The position numbers were made by a program, and so were the translations under genes. A stretch of DNA of 39,065 nt from Candidatus Woesearchaeota archaeon (lineage in GTDB: Archaea > Nanobdellota > Nanobdellia > Woesearchaeales > JAFCFN01): the NCBI GenBank assembly GCA_017608625.1, contig JAFCFN010000008.1:1-39065 (forward strand), in the 5' to 3' direction. The notes beneath the pieces are model-generated. The model saw only the letters and a list, made by a program, of their open reading frames with translations. It did not search any database and was not told where the DNA came from. Positions 31,995 to 39,065 of this stretch are shown here, in pieces (the first letter of the stretch is position 1; each line of letters begins with the position of its first letter).

Positions 31995-32909
31995 ATGGTT
32001 TGTAAAATATGTTCAAAAAGACCGGTAATAACAATTAGTGGGGTTAAGTTATGCAAGGATTGCTTTATTGATTATTTTGAAAGAAAAGTAAAGAGAACAA
32101 TAAGGCAGTATAAGCTAATTGATAAAAAAGATTCTATTTTGGTAGCAGCATCTGGTGGTAAGGATAGTACAACTGCTTTGTATATTTTGAATCAATTGGC
32201 TAAGCAAAGAAGACAGAAAATAGCAGCTTTTACAATTGATTTGGGTATTGGAGATTATAGCAAGAAAAATTTATCTAATCTCAGAAAGTTTTGCAAGAAA
32301 GAAAAAATAAAGTTATATGAATTCAGCCTTAGAGATGAGTTTGGATATTCTTTATGTTATATTAAATCTATACTTGCAAGCAAAGGAGTTAAGTTAAAGA
32401 GCTGTACTATTTGCGGAGTTTTAAGAAGGCATATGCTAAATAAATTAGCAAGAAAATTAAAATTTACAAAAGTTGCAACTGGACATAATTTAGATGATGA
32501 AGCACAAACTATTTTAATGAACCAATTTAAGGGAAATATTTGGTTAAGCGCTAAATTAGGGCCAATCGGAGGGGCTGTTAAAAGTAAAAGTTTTGTTCCT
32601 AGAATCAAACCACTATATTTTTGTTCTGAGAAAGAGATTACTTTGTATTCCAAATTAAAGAAATTTCCTGTTCAGTATCGCAGATGCCCTTGCAGTGTAG
32701 ATGCTTATAGAGCAAAGGTTAGAGCTATGTTGAAAGAGTTTGAGGAAAAATATCCTGGAACTTTGAATGGGATAATTAATTCATTTTTAGAAATAATTCC
32801 TTATTTAAGACAGAAACAGAAAGGCGAGGTAGGGCTTTGTGAGAGATGTGGAGAACCTAGTATGCAGAAATTATGCAAAGCTTGTGAAATTATAGAGAAA
32901 TTAAGATAA
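31995..32909 (+). CDS. TtuA/Ncs6-family tRNA 2-thiolation enzyme
   Basis: A 304-residue PP-loop ATPase that would thiolate uridine in tRNA. It has an N-terminal zinc knuckle (CKICSKRP ... CKDC), the PP-loop AASGGKDST and the central CTICGVLRR with a distant second cysteine (RRCPCS), which in this family hold a catalytic [4Fe-4S] cluster. A C-terminal zinc knuckle follows (CERCGEP ... CKAC). TtuA acts on U54 and Ncs6 on U34; sequence alone does not settle which. It is two bases from rpp30. Confidence 0.92.
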   Translation: MVCKICSKRPVITISGVKLCKDCFIDYFERKVKRTIRQYKLIDKKDSILVAASGGKDSTTALYILNQLAKQRRQKIAAFTIDLGIGDYSKKNLSNLRKFCKKEKIKLYEFSLRDEFGYSLCYIKSILASKGVKLKSCTICGVLRRHMLNKLARKLKFTKVATGHNLDDEAQTILMNQFKGNIWLSAKLGPIGGAVKSKSFVPRIKPLYFCSEKEITLYSKLKKFPVQYRRCPCSVDAYRAKVRAMLKEFEEKYPGTLNGIINSFLEIIPYLRQKQKGEVGLCERCGEPSMQKLCKACEIIEKLR

Positions 32910-32911
32910 AA

Positions 32912-33487
32912 ATGGAAATTGTTTTTCCTAAAAATAATGAAAAGGAGTTTTTAGAGATAGCTAATAAACTAGGTATTAAAGATTTAGTTTTTGTTTACTC
33001 TTTAAAGGATTTTAAGAAGAGTGATAAAGTTAGGACAGGCATCATAGTTAGTTCTGTTAGAGAAGCTGAGAAAGGAGCTAGATTAACAAATTTTATTATA
33101 GCTAAAAGTGATGATAAAAGGGATAGAGCTTTTTTGGAAAAGAGTAAGATTAAGTTGGTGTTTGATTTTGAGTCAAGTCCTAAAGAGGATTTCTTGCATA
33201 GTAGAAGAAGTGGTTTGAATCATATTTTAAATAGAATTGCTGCAAGAAAAGAGAAGATCATTGGCTTTTCTTTTAGCTCTATTTTGAATTCTACAAACAG
33301 GACAAGATTAGTGGGGAGAATGATGCAGAATATCAAGCTTTGTAGGAAAGCTAAATGCAAGGTTTTTATTGGAAGTTTTGCCAAAAATCCTTCTGAGTTG
33401 AGAAGCAAACATGATTTAAAAGCATTTTTTATTTGCTTAGGGATGCATCCTTCTGAAGCTAAGAAAGCTGTTACTCTTAGTTTTTGA
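32912..33487 (+). CDS. rnp3: RNase P protein component 3 (Rpp30)
   Basis: A 191-residue TIM-barrel-like protein subunit of archaeal RNase P, which removes 5' leaders from pre-tRNA. Recognisable stretches are VFDFESSPKEDFLHSRRSGLNHILNRIA, the FSFSSILN strand, and the end FIGSFAKNPSELRSKHDLKAFFICLGMHPSEAKKAVT. It lies next to the tRNA thiolase, so both genes concern tRNA maturation. It ends just before the right-hand accessory region. Confidence 0.92.
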   Translation: MEIVFPKNNEKEFLEIANKLGIKDLVFVYSLKDFKKSDKVRTGIIVSSVREAEKGARLTNFIIAKSDDKRDRAFLEKSKIKLVFDFESSPKEDFLHSRRSGLNHILNRIAARKEKIIGFSFSSILNSTNRTRLVGRMMQNIKLCRKAKCKVFIGSFAKNPSELRSKHDLKAFFICLGMHPSEAKKAVTLSF

Positions 33488-33504
33488 CAAAATTAACCAA
33501 AAGG

Positions 33505-33580
33505 TTTATATACTAATAGCCATATTTATATACTAAATAAGTTAAATCATTAAAATAAGTTAACTAAGTAAGCTTACTTA
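33505..33580 (+). promoter_or_regulatory. Promoter and operator-like repeats before the RHH gene
   Basis: TTTATATACTAA occurs twice (33505-33516 and 33525-33536), 20 bases apart. AAATAAGTTAA occurs twice (33535 and 33553), 18 bases apart. A perfect 16-base palindrome TAAGTAAGCTTACTTA lies at 33565-33580. Spacing by about two helical turns and the shared TAAGT core suggest a cooperative binding array for a small dimeric repressor, most simply the adjacent RHH protein. Confidence 0.5.
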
Positions 33581-33600
33581 TTATCAAAAAAGAGGCGTAA

Positions 33601-33741
33601 ATGACCAGAATTAATATCGAATTAGATAATGAATTACACAAAAAAGCTAAGATTTCTGCTCTTTTACAAAATAAAACTTTGATTCAATATATACATGAAG
33701 CTCTTGAAGAGAAGGTGAGGAGAGATGAGAGGAAGAAGTAA
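33601..33741 (+). CDS. 46-residue ribbon-helix-helix-like protein (not in ORF track)
   Basis: MTRINIELDNELHKKAKISA ... begins with an alternating strand (RINIELDNEL) and continues with two helices (KKAKISALLQNKTLIQYIHEALEEKVRRDE), the pattern of MetJ/Arc-type DNA-binding proteins or antitoxins. AGAGGCG precedes the ATG by a few bases. It overlaps the next gene by 17 bases, so it leads the secreted-protein operon and may regulate it. No toxin gene is beside it. The protein is too short for certainty, but start, fold pattern and operator-like upstream repeats agree. Confidence 0.7.
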   Translation: MTRINIELDNELHKKAKISALLQNKTLIQYIHEALEEKVRRDERKK

Positions 33742-35230
33742 GATAAAGATCTGGAACTGGAAGTTGTTTCTTTTTGTAATTATTTTTGGTTTACTAGCGC
33801 AGATTTCATTAGCTACATGTCCTCCTCCAAAAGAGCCAACAGGAACATCGGCAATGGTAATAGTGAACTACTGTGAAATTGATACTGGCACTATGTGTGT
33901 CTACGCATCTCCCGGTGTAGTTCCAGATGAAATTAAAGATAACCCAGCATATGAGGGCCCATACTACTCTGTTTCATGCACTCAGGGTAGTTCAACAGGT
34001 ACCTTGAGATCGGTATACGACACTTGCTTCAGTGATTGTTGCTCTGGCTCTTGCACAGGAAGCAATAATAAGTGTTATTCTGATGGCGCTACTTATTCAA
34101 ACCAATATTGTGATGCAGGTACTTGGCGGGATCAAGATTATAACACAATTGCATGCAATGCTTTGGGTGGTGTTTATGAACCTACAATAAGTAAATGTTG
34201 TAGTAATATTGACAGGGAAGGCTATGTAACCTCGAATGGAAAATGGCTTTGTGCAAAAAATAATGCTGGTGAATGGGAGTGGATGAATGCATCTTCTTTT
34301 ACTTCTGAGAAAATAATAAGAATAGGAAATCTTTATGATATTATTCCTGTATTTAATTATACAGTTCAGGATTATGTTTGGGCAGCATGCGATGCCGATG
34401 GAAATTCACAATTTGTTGGACAAAAATATAATGATCAACAAGTATTCAAAGTAAATAGCACTACTGTAAATGATACAATCTGTTTTAAACATAAAGGAGT
34501 TTCAACAATAGGTGCTTGTGATTGGGAAATTGCAGATGATTCTACAGGCGGTATTCAGTTTACTCAAGGTAAAGCAGCTCCATTTATGAATTTAAGTAAT
34601 TGGGATACATCTAACTGGGGACAGGAATCAATTTCTAGCTATTCATCAAATAATAAAAAAATTATTTACAATTTTGATGCAGGGGATATGCAACAAGGCA
34701 TTTTTACACTTAGTTTTTCTACAAATAACCCTGATATTAGAAATTGGGCTGACTACAATTATTTGGAGTTTGATATTAAGTATAATTCTTCTTTCCCTTT
34801 GAGATTAGAAATCAAAAATAATGGCATATCCATTTTTAATGACCTTATTAAAGGATATTCAGTTACTATTTTCAATTCTACAAAATGGAATCATATAAGA
34901 ATCCCTCTTAGTGGAACAAGAGACAATATTAATTTTCTCAATTTTTATGTAAATAGTAATGAAATAGATCCAGGTTCTTATGAAGTTTATATAAAAAATA
35001 TGTATTTAACTGGACCAGATACAAAGTATTGTGGAGGAGATCGTGGTTGGATAAGTGATTTGGATGGTGATAAAATGACATGCGAAGCTGCAGGTTTTGG
35101 CTGGACAGGTACAGCTTGTTGTGGTGATGATGGACAGGAAACAATAGCAGGACCTAGTCATTATGGAGGAGGATGCTATAAAGGACAATTTGTTAGGAAT
35201 AATAATTTAATTTGGCTTGTAATACCTTAA
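33725..35230 (+). CDS. Secreted Cys-rich protein
   Basis: A 501-residue protein with a basic N terminus and a hydrophobic signal segment (KLFLFVIIFGLLAQISLATC). The mature part has many cysteines (for example CCSGSC, CCSNID, TACCGDDG). A region around 290-430 (WADYNYLEFDIKYNSSFPLRLEIKNNG ... IRIPLSGTRDNINFLNFYVNSNEIDPGSYEVYIKNMYLTG) looks like a beta-sandwich of the carbohydrate-binding type. Several N-x-S/T sites could be glycosylated. The start is supported by AAGGTGAGG just upstream. I recognise no family; disulfide-stabilised surface exposure is the likely setting. It is one base from the next gene. Confidence 0.75.
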   Translation: MRGRSKIKIWNWKLFLFVIIFGLLAQISLATCPPPKEPTGTSAMVIVNYCEIDTGTMCVYASPGVVPDEIKDNPAYEGPYYSVSCTQGSSTGTLRSVYDTCFSDCCSGSCTGSNNKCYSDGATYSNQYCDAGTWRDQDYNTIACNALGGVYEPTISKCCSNIDREGYVTSNGKWLCAKNNAGEWEWMNASSFTSEKIIRIGNLYDIIPVFNYTVQDYVWAACDADGNSQFVGQKYNDQQVFKVNSTTVNDTICFKHKGVSTIGACDWEIADDSTGGIQFTQGKAAPFMNLSNWDTSNWGQESISSYSSNNKKIIYNFDAGDMQQGIFTLSFSTNNPDIRNWADYNYLEFDIKYNSSFPLRLEIKNNGISIFNDLIKGYSVTIFNSTKWNHIRIPLSGTRDNINFLNFYVNSNEIDPGSYEVYIKNMYLTGPDTKYCGGDRGWISDLDGDKMTCEAAGFGWTGTACCGDDGQETIAGPSHYGGGCYKGQFVRNNNLIWLVIP

Positions 35231-35231
35231 A

Positions 35232-37694
35232 ATGGTTAAATTTAATTTTATAAAATTTAGAAAAATAGCAATCAAGATTAAATTAATTTCATTTATACTT
35301 TTATTCTTAGTATTTGTACCATATGTTTGTGCTCAAACATGGTGTTTGGATCACTCCAAAACCTGCCAAGCTTATTTTAGCATGGATCAAAATGAAGATG
35401 AACTTAGTGATTACTTGAGCGAGTTTTGCGATAATGAATATCGAGACACTGACGCATTCCAAGACTGTATAGCATGGAGACAAGATAATTATGGAGAAGA
35501 TAAGGATGAAGCCGAAGATAAATGCATTCAAAGATGCAGAGACAATGAAGATGATGCTGTTGAAGTTTTTTGTGAAGAATATTATATCCCTAATTATGGA
35601 CAGCCAAATTATTATGGAGAGTTATGTGTTGATCAGGAACAAGGCTATTTTGAAGATCACTGTTTAGATGTGATTGATGATGCTGAGAAAGAAGAGGTTA
35701 GAGATGAATATTGTGCAGACGCTTTTGTTGGAAGTGACGAGTATTATGATTGTATTTCTGATTGTGAATCTTGGCTTGATGAATATCTTGTAGAAGAAGA
35801 TATTGGAGAAGGAGAATGTGTAGGAATAATTGATGGATATGAAATATGTGCTGATGATCCTGAAGGTTCTTGTGCTTCGAAGTGTCAATATGATTGCGAA
35901 AATAGTTATGCTTATGTGACACAGAGTTATTGTTACAGTTATTATGAAGATAATTTTTATGATCCTGACAAATGTCTTTCATATTTAAAAGATAAATATA
36001 ATCTCATGTGTTTGCAAGATACTTGCTATGATAGGGATGGAGATGGATATTTTGTTTATTGGTGTGGGGGTAGTGATTGTAATGATAATAACGCCCTAAT
36101 TAATCCTGACACTGTGTGGTATCTTGATAATGACGGAGATGGATATTATTCAGGCACTACTTATACAGGTTGCTCTCCTCCTTATGGCAATTATGTGTTG
36201 GAAAATCAAATAGTAGATTTAACTGTTATTGACTGTAAAGATTATAATCCAAATATTAACCCAGGAGCTACAGAAATCTATAATAATATTGATGATGATT
36301 GTAATGGAATCATAGATGATGTTGATACAGATGGTGATGGCGTAGCAGATAATATTGATAATGATGATGATAATGACGGTATAGAAGATTCATTTGATAA
36401 TTGCCCATTTGATGCAGGAACTGATGCAGATCCCTTAAGTGACAATCCAAATTGTTATGGTTGTCCAGAATCAAAATGCTATAATTTAGTATATTATAAT
36501 CAAAAATTTCATACATGTAATATCACTCCAGATAATTTTGGTTTAGATACAAATAATGCAGAGATTAATGATGTTTGTGAAGTTGTTGGTAGCTGGTATT
36601 GTGATAAAGATAATAAATGGAAACCCACAAACAATCAACAGTATGATGGAAACATAGATAATTCTCCAACTGGGGATTTTGGATGCTGTCCAGTAAATAA
36701 GTGTTGGAATAGCAACAGTAATAGTTGTGATCAGAGTGTAACTCTTCCAGCAGAGGATCATGATTTAGTTCCTTTTATGCTTCCAGAAGCAAGCACTGCT
36801 GAAAACTATGCATGTGTAGATGGAGAATGGATAAATTTAGTAAGAAAATGTAAGCCAGATTGGACTGATTGTACTAAATATTGTTTGCCAAATCAGTGCT
36901 ATAATGGAAGTACGTGTGTAGATCATAATTATTATAGTAAAGATCATTACTGTCAAAATGGAAATTGGACAACAAGAACAAAGTTTATTGCATTACAATT
37001 ATTGAATTATACAGAAACAAATTCACCAGATAATTATACATTATATTGTGATAATTATACAAATGTTTTGAATTATTTTGGAGAATATGATATAGATTAC
37101 CTTGAAAATGTTAACAATATCTGTGGCTTAAGAACAAAAGATGGAAATGTTATACTTGGATTTTCTTTGAATACTGAGATTAATAAACAAGGAGAGACTA
37201 TTCTTGAGAGGTTACCTGACATTAAGGAGGTTTCTTTTTGTAATAAGGCTCTTAGCAGTACCAGTACAGACTTTACTCAATGCAACAACAAAAAAGCTTA
37301 CTATAATCCGTTAATTAACTCTTTGATTTATAGTAAAAAAGAAATAAATCTTAAACCAGGATTTTTTACTAATTTATGGCAGAGCATTATTAATTTCCTT
37401 GTTGGATCAACTCAAACTTCAGATTATAGATTTGTTGAGAACTCAACTGCATTTAATAAATTGTATATTGATAAGTTGGATAATAAAGAAATAAGAGGAA
37501 TAATAGAGGAAATTGGACCAAATAAATATATGGCAATTGAATACATAAACATTGATACAGATGTAAGTCAATTTAAGCCACATCCTTCTGATCTTGAATA
37601 TCATACAACTAACAATCAACAATACATTATATCAAAAAATGAAGCAGATTTCAAATACTGGCAATATCTGACAACAAAAATAAAATTAAAATGA
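35232..37694 (+). CDS. Large secreted Asp/Cys-rich protein with MopE-like and thrombospondin-3-like calcium motifs
   Basis: An 820-residue protein with a signal segment (LISFILLFLVFVPYVCA). An acidic, Cys-rich region spans about 35-265. Metal-binding repeats at about 266-395 include DRDGDGY, the MopE-type DCNDNNALINPD and DCKDYNPNINPGATEIYNNIDDDCNGIIDD, then DTDGDGVADNIDNDDDNDGIEDSFDNCP. A further Cys-rich part follows, with several PNQCYNGSTC-like repeats. Such Asp loops bind Ca2+ in extracellular proteins. The C-terminal 200 residues are less Cys-rich. It overlaps the next gene (ATGA). It is probably a surface or adhesion protein, which is inference. Confidence 0.78.
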   Translation: MVKFNFIKFRKIAIKIKLISFILLFLVFVPYVCAQTWCLDHSKTCQAYFSMDQNEDELSDYLSEFCDNEYRDTDAFQDCIAWRQDNYGEDKDEAEDKCIQRCRDNEDDAVEVFCEEYYIPNYGQPNYYGELCVDQEQGYFEDHCLDVIDDAEKEEVRDEYCADAFVGSDEYYDCISDCESWLDEYLVEEDIGEGECVGIIDGYEICADDPEGSCASKCQYDCENSYAYVTQSYCYSYYEDNFYDPDKCLSYLKDKYNLMCLQDTCYDRDGDGYFVYWCGGSDCNDNNALINPDTVWYLDNDGDGYYSGTTYTGCSPPYGNYVLENQIVDLTVIDCKDYNPNINPGATEIYNNIDDDCNGIIDDVDTDGDGVADNIDNDDDNDGIEDSFDNCPFDAGTDADPLSDNPNCYGCPESKCYNLVYYNQKFHTCNITPDNFGLDTNNAEINDVCEVVGSWYCDKDNKWKPTNNQQYDGNIDNSPTGDFGCCPVNKCWNSNSNSCDQSVTLPAEDHDLVPFMLPEASTAENYACVDGEWINLVRKCKPDWTDCTKYCLPNQCYNGSTCVDHNYYSKDHYCQNGNWTTRTKFIALQLLNYTETNSPDNYTLYCDNYTNVLNYFGEYDIDYLENVNNICGLRTKDGNVILGFSLNTEINKQGETILERLPDIKEVSFCNKALSSTSTDFTQCNNKKAYYNPLINSLIYSKKEINLKPGFFTNLWQSIINFLVGSTQTSDYRFVENSTAFNKLYIDKLDNKEIRGIIEEIGPNKYMAIEYINIDTDVSQFKPHPSDLEYHTTNNQQYIISKNEADFKYWQYLTTKIKLK

Positions 37695-38722
37695 AGAGAA
37701 AAAAAGCCCAAATAACATTGTTTATAATAATTGGATTAGTTATAGTAGGAGCAGTTGCATTTCTCTATTATTTTATAACAACACCCAGAATAGAAAAAAA
37801 AGAACTTGATACAACAGCAATAGAAGAATATGTTACAAGCTGTCTTGATAAGACAGCAAAACAAGCTTTGATTAAGTTAGGAGAGCAAGGCGGATATTTG
37901 TTTGTTCAGGATATGCCAAAATCAAAAAGAATTGGTGAAATAGAAATAGCATATTTGATAACTGCACCAAGATTAATATCAACTGATGAATGGCAGATTT
38001 ATGATTATTTGGGAAGCAATCCTTTTCCATCTGATTGGAAGTATCCATGGGAGAATTTTCCTTACAAAAATGGAGAAGAGGTTTATACAGGATATTTTGG
38101 AAATGATAATGTGCCTGGTTTAGAGTCAGGAGAAATTTCATTTAAAATGCAACTTAAGAAATTTATAGAAAAAAATGTAACAAGTTGCTTGGATTTATCC
38201 ATTTTTAAAGAAAAGGGGTTTAATATAAAAGTAACTAGCCCGCCTCAAATAGACATAGTGATCACAAACGAGAATGTGATATTTACTTTAAATCTTGGGC
38301 TAAATGTCAAAAAATCTGGATCAAAGAAAAAGATAAATAACTTTGTTGCAGTAGAAGATGTAAAATTAAGAAATCTTTATCAGTTTTTGAAAACCTTAAT
38401 CTTTAATGATATAACAGATATTAGTTTTGATATAACAAAACAAGTTCCTATATATACAATAACAAAATCAGAGCAAGCTAATGATGATTTAATAATTATT
38501 ACAGACAGTTCTTCTATAGTGAATGGTAAGCCTTATTTATTCCAATTTATGAGAGAGAATAGAAAACCAGCATTACACAACAATACTATTTCCTGCGATA
38601 ATCTTGAATTAAATGTAAATTATTTTGATCCTGATGAAGATAATCTAGCATTTTGTAATGTACAAGATAACAGTTTAGTAATATCTGATGGATCTAAACA
38701 AGATTCAAAACCATTAGAATGA
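37691..38722 (+). CDS. N-terminally anchored extracytoplasmic protein
   Basis: A 343-residue protein starting MKRKKAQITLFIIIGLVIVGAVAFLYYFI: a basic head and one membrane helix, then a soluble domain outside the cell. Proteins with this KKAQITLFIIIG head recur in DPANN genomes and are unnamed. The soluble part has a TSCLDKTAKQALIKLGEQGGYLF helix with cysteine, a second TSCLDL, and a late SCDNLELNVNYFDPDEDNLAFC region resembling a beta-sandwich repeat. It could be a minor pilin-like or assembly component of the surface system, but no cleavage motif is clear. Confidence 0.72.
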   Translation: MKRKKAQITLFIIIGLVIVGAVAFLYYFITTPRIEKKELDTTAIEEYVTSCLDKTAKQALIKLGEQGGYLFVQDMPKSKRIGEIEIAYLITAPRLISTDEWQIYDYLGSNPFPSDWKYPWENFPYKNGEEVYTGYFGNDNVPGLESGEISFKMQLKKFIEKNVTSCLDLSIFKEKGFNIKVTSPPQIDIVITNENVIFTLNLGLNVKKSGSKKKINNFVAVEDVKLRNLYQFLKTLIFNDITDISFDITKQVPIYTITKSEQANDDLIIITDSSSIVNGKPYLFQFMRENRKPALHNNTISCDNLELNVNYFDPDEDNLAFCNVQDNSLVISDGSKQDSKPLE

Positions 38723-39065
38723 AAACAAAAATAATAATTTTAATTAGTGCATTAATTTTGCTAGCAATCCCTCTGCTCAAAGCAGGTTCTTCAGATTGTG
38801 TAAGCTCAAAGCAGGTTCTTCAGATTGTGTAACAGATCCGAATAATTATGATGAATTCTGTATGCAGGATTCTTGTTCTGAAGAAGTAATTTGTACTGTT
38901 CCTTATTGTTGTTGTGATGATTCTCCTCAAAATTATTCTCCAAAAGCTCCACAAGAATGTTCACAAACTGGGGGGATATTTATCTCTGCTTGGAGTGAAG
39001 CTTATGAGCAGAAGTATGGTGGAGATAAAGAACACTGTCCAGAATTTTGTGGGGAATTAAATTGT
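38719..39065 (+). pseudogene. Secreted Cys-rich protein, broken by a 29-bp duplication; runs off the window
   Basis: The ATG overlaps the previous stop (ATGA) and begins a signal peptide: MKTKIIILISALILLAIPLLKAGSSDCV. A 29-base unit is then duplicated, which shifts frame and gives a stop at 38832 after 37 residues. Removing one copy restores one open frame to the end of the window: KAGSSDCVTDPNNYDEFCMQDSC ... YCCCDDSPQ ... HCPEFCGELNC. The style matches the other secreted genes of the operon. It is incomplete at the right edge. Confidence 0.75.
38775..38832 (+). repeat. 29-bp perfect tandem duplication
   Basis: The unit beginning GCTCAAAGCAGGTTCTTCAG and ending ATTGTGTAA occurs twice back to back (38775-38803 and 38804-38832) with no mismatch. 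It lies at the signal-peptide junction of the last gene. Its length is not a multiple of three, so it breaks the frame. Confidence 0.95.

Noticed and set aside
28616-33557. A 17-base identical string (TTAAATCATTAAAATAA) before DUF6485 and before the RHH gene, each near an AACCAAAA(A)GGTT motif.
   Set aside because: In such A+T-rich DNA one or two chance 17-base matches are expected in 39 kb; the flanks do not align at a constant distance.
35664-35982. Minus-strand ORFs rich in His, Asn, Phe and Ile opposite the large secreted gene.
   Set aside because: They are mirror images of Asp/Glu/Asn-rich codons on the plus strand; no ribosome site, no promoter and no recognisable domain.
1-39065. CRISPR arrays, tRNA or rRNA genes, insertion sequences.
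   Set aside because: Reading the spacers found no repeated 25-40 base units with unique spacers, no cloverleaf with TTCGA-type arms, and no transposase ORF. Spacers are too short to hide rRNA.

Overview
The window is a strongly A+T-rich, gene-dense stretch of archaeal chromosome. The informational genes are archaeal: Orc1/Cdc6, both subunits of DNA polymerase D, MCM, FEN1, Hjc, TBP, TFE, aIF2-beta, splicing endonuclease EndA, RNase Z, RNase P Rpp30 and archaeal TyrRS. Short proteins, very tight packing and poorly characterised Cys-rich secreted proteins suggest a DPANN-type archaeon (Woesearchaeota/Pacearchaeota-like). That placement is inference from gene content. A class III ribonucleotide reductase points to an anaerobic lifestyle.

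Layout. 1-5216: PRC-barrel protein, stand-alone Cas4-like nuclease, tyrS, then three unrelated peptidases (M16, M24, M29). 5248-10320: minus-strand cluster endA > wHTH protein > fen1 > Na+/Ca2+ exchanger > EamA transporter > Trm5-like methyltransferase. 10408-12240: plus-strand rnz-hjc-tfe. 12243-14196 (minus): R15P-isomerase/aIF2B-like enzyme, a small membrane protein, and a TrmB-family regulator broken inside its DNA-recognition helix. 14197-14485: a candidate replication origin with inverted ORB-like elements around an A+T-rich core, directly in front of cdc6-DP1-DP2 (14486-20673). 20678-25539: DUF424, aIF2-beta, SpoIIM-family membrane protein, an RPA-like OB-fold protein, MCM and TBP. 25540-25732: a busy divergent control region. 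25733-33487: a Cys-containing HTH regulator, iscS, iscU, a PP-loop thiolase, then DUF6485, DUF1858, glutaredoxin, nrdD, nrdG, a frameshifted ferredoxin, ttuA-like thiolase and rpp30. 33601-end: an unlisted 46-residue ribbon-helix-helix-like gene with a palindromic leader, followed by an operon of secreted or anchored Cys/Asp-rich proteins. Its last visible gene is broken by a 29-bp tandem duplication.

How it fits together. The middle is a replication hub: origin, initiator, replicase, helicase, ssDNA-binding protein, flap endonuclease and resolvase. It carries general transcription and translation factors interleaved. The isc-nrd segment joins Fe-S/sulfur supply to its likely users: tRNA thiolases, the radical-SAM activase and a ferredoxin. 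The right end looks like a cell-surface accessory operon with its own small regulator.

Three genes are disrupted by different events: TrmB, ferredoxin and the last secreted gene. These are either real decay or variation, or assembly errors, and read-level checking would separate the two. Many operon-leading genes have a TATA box about 26 nt before the ATG and no Shine-Dalgarno sequence, so leaderless transcripts are likely. Operon-internal genes often have GAGG-type sites.
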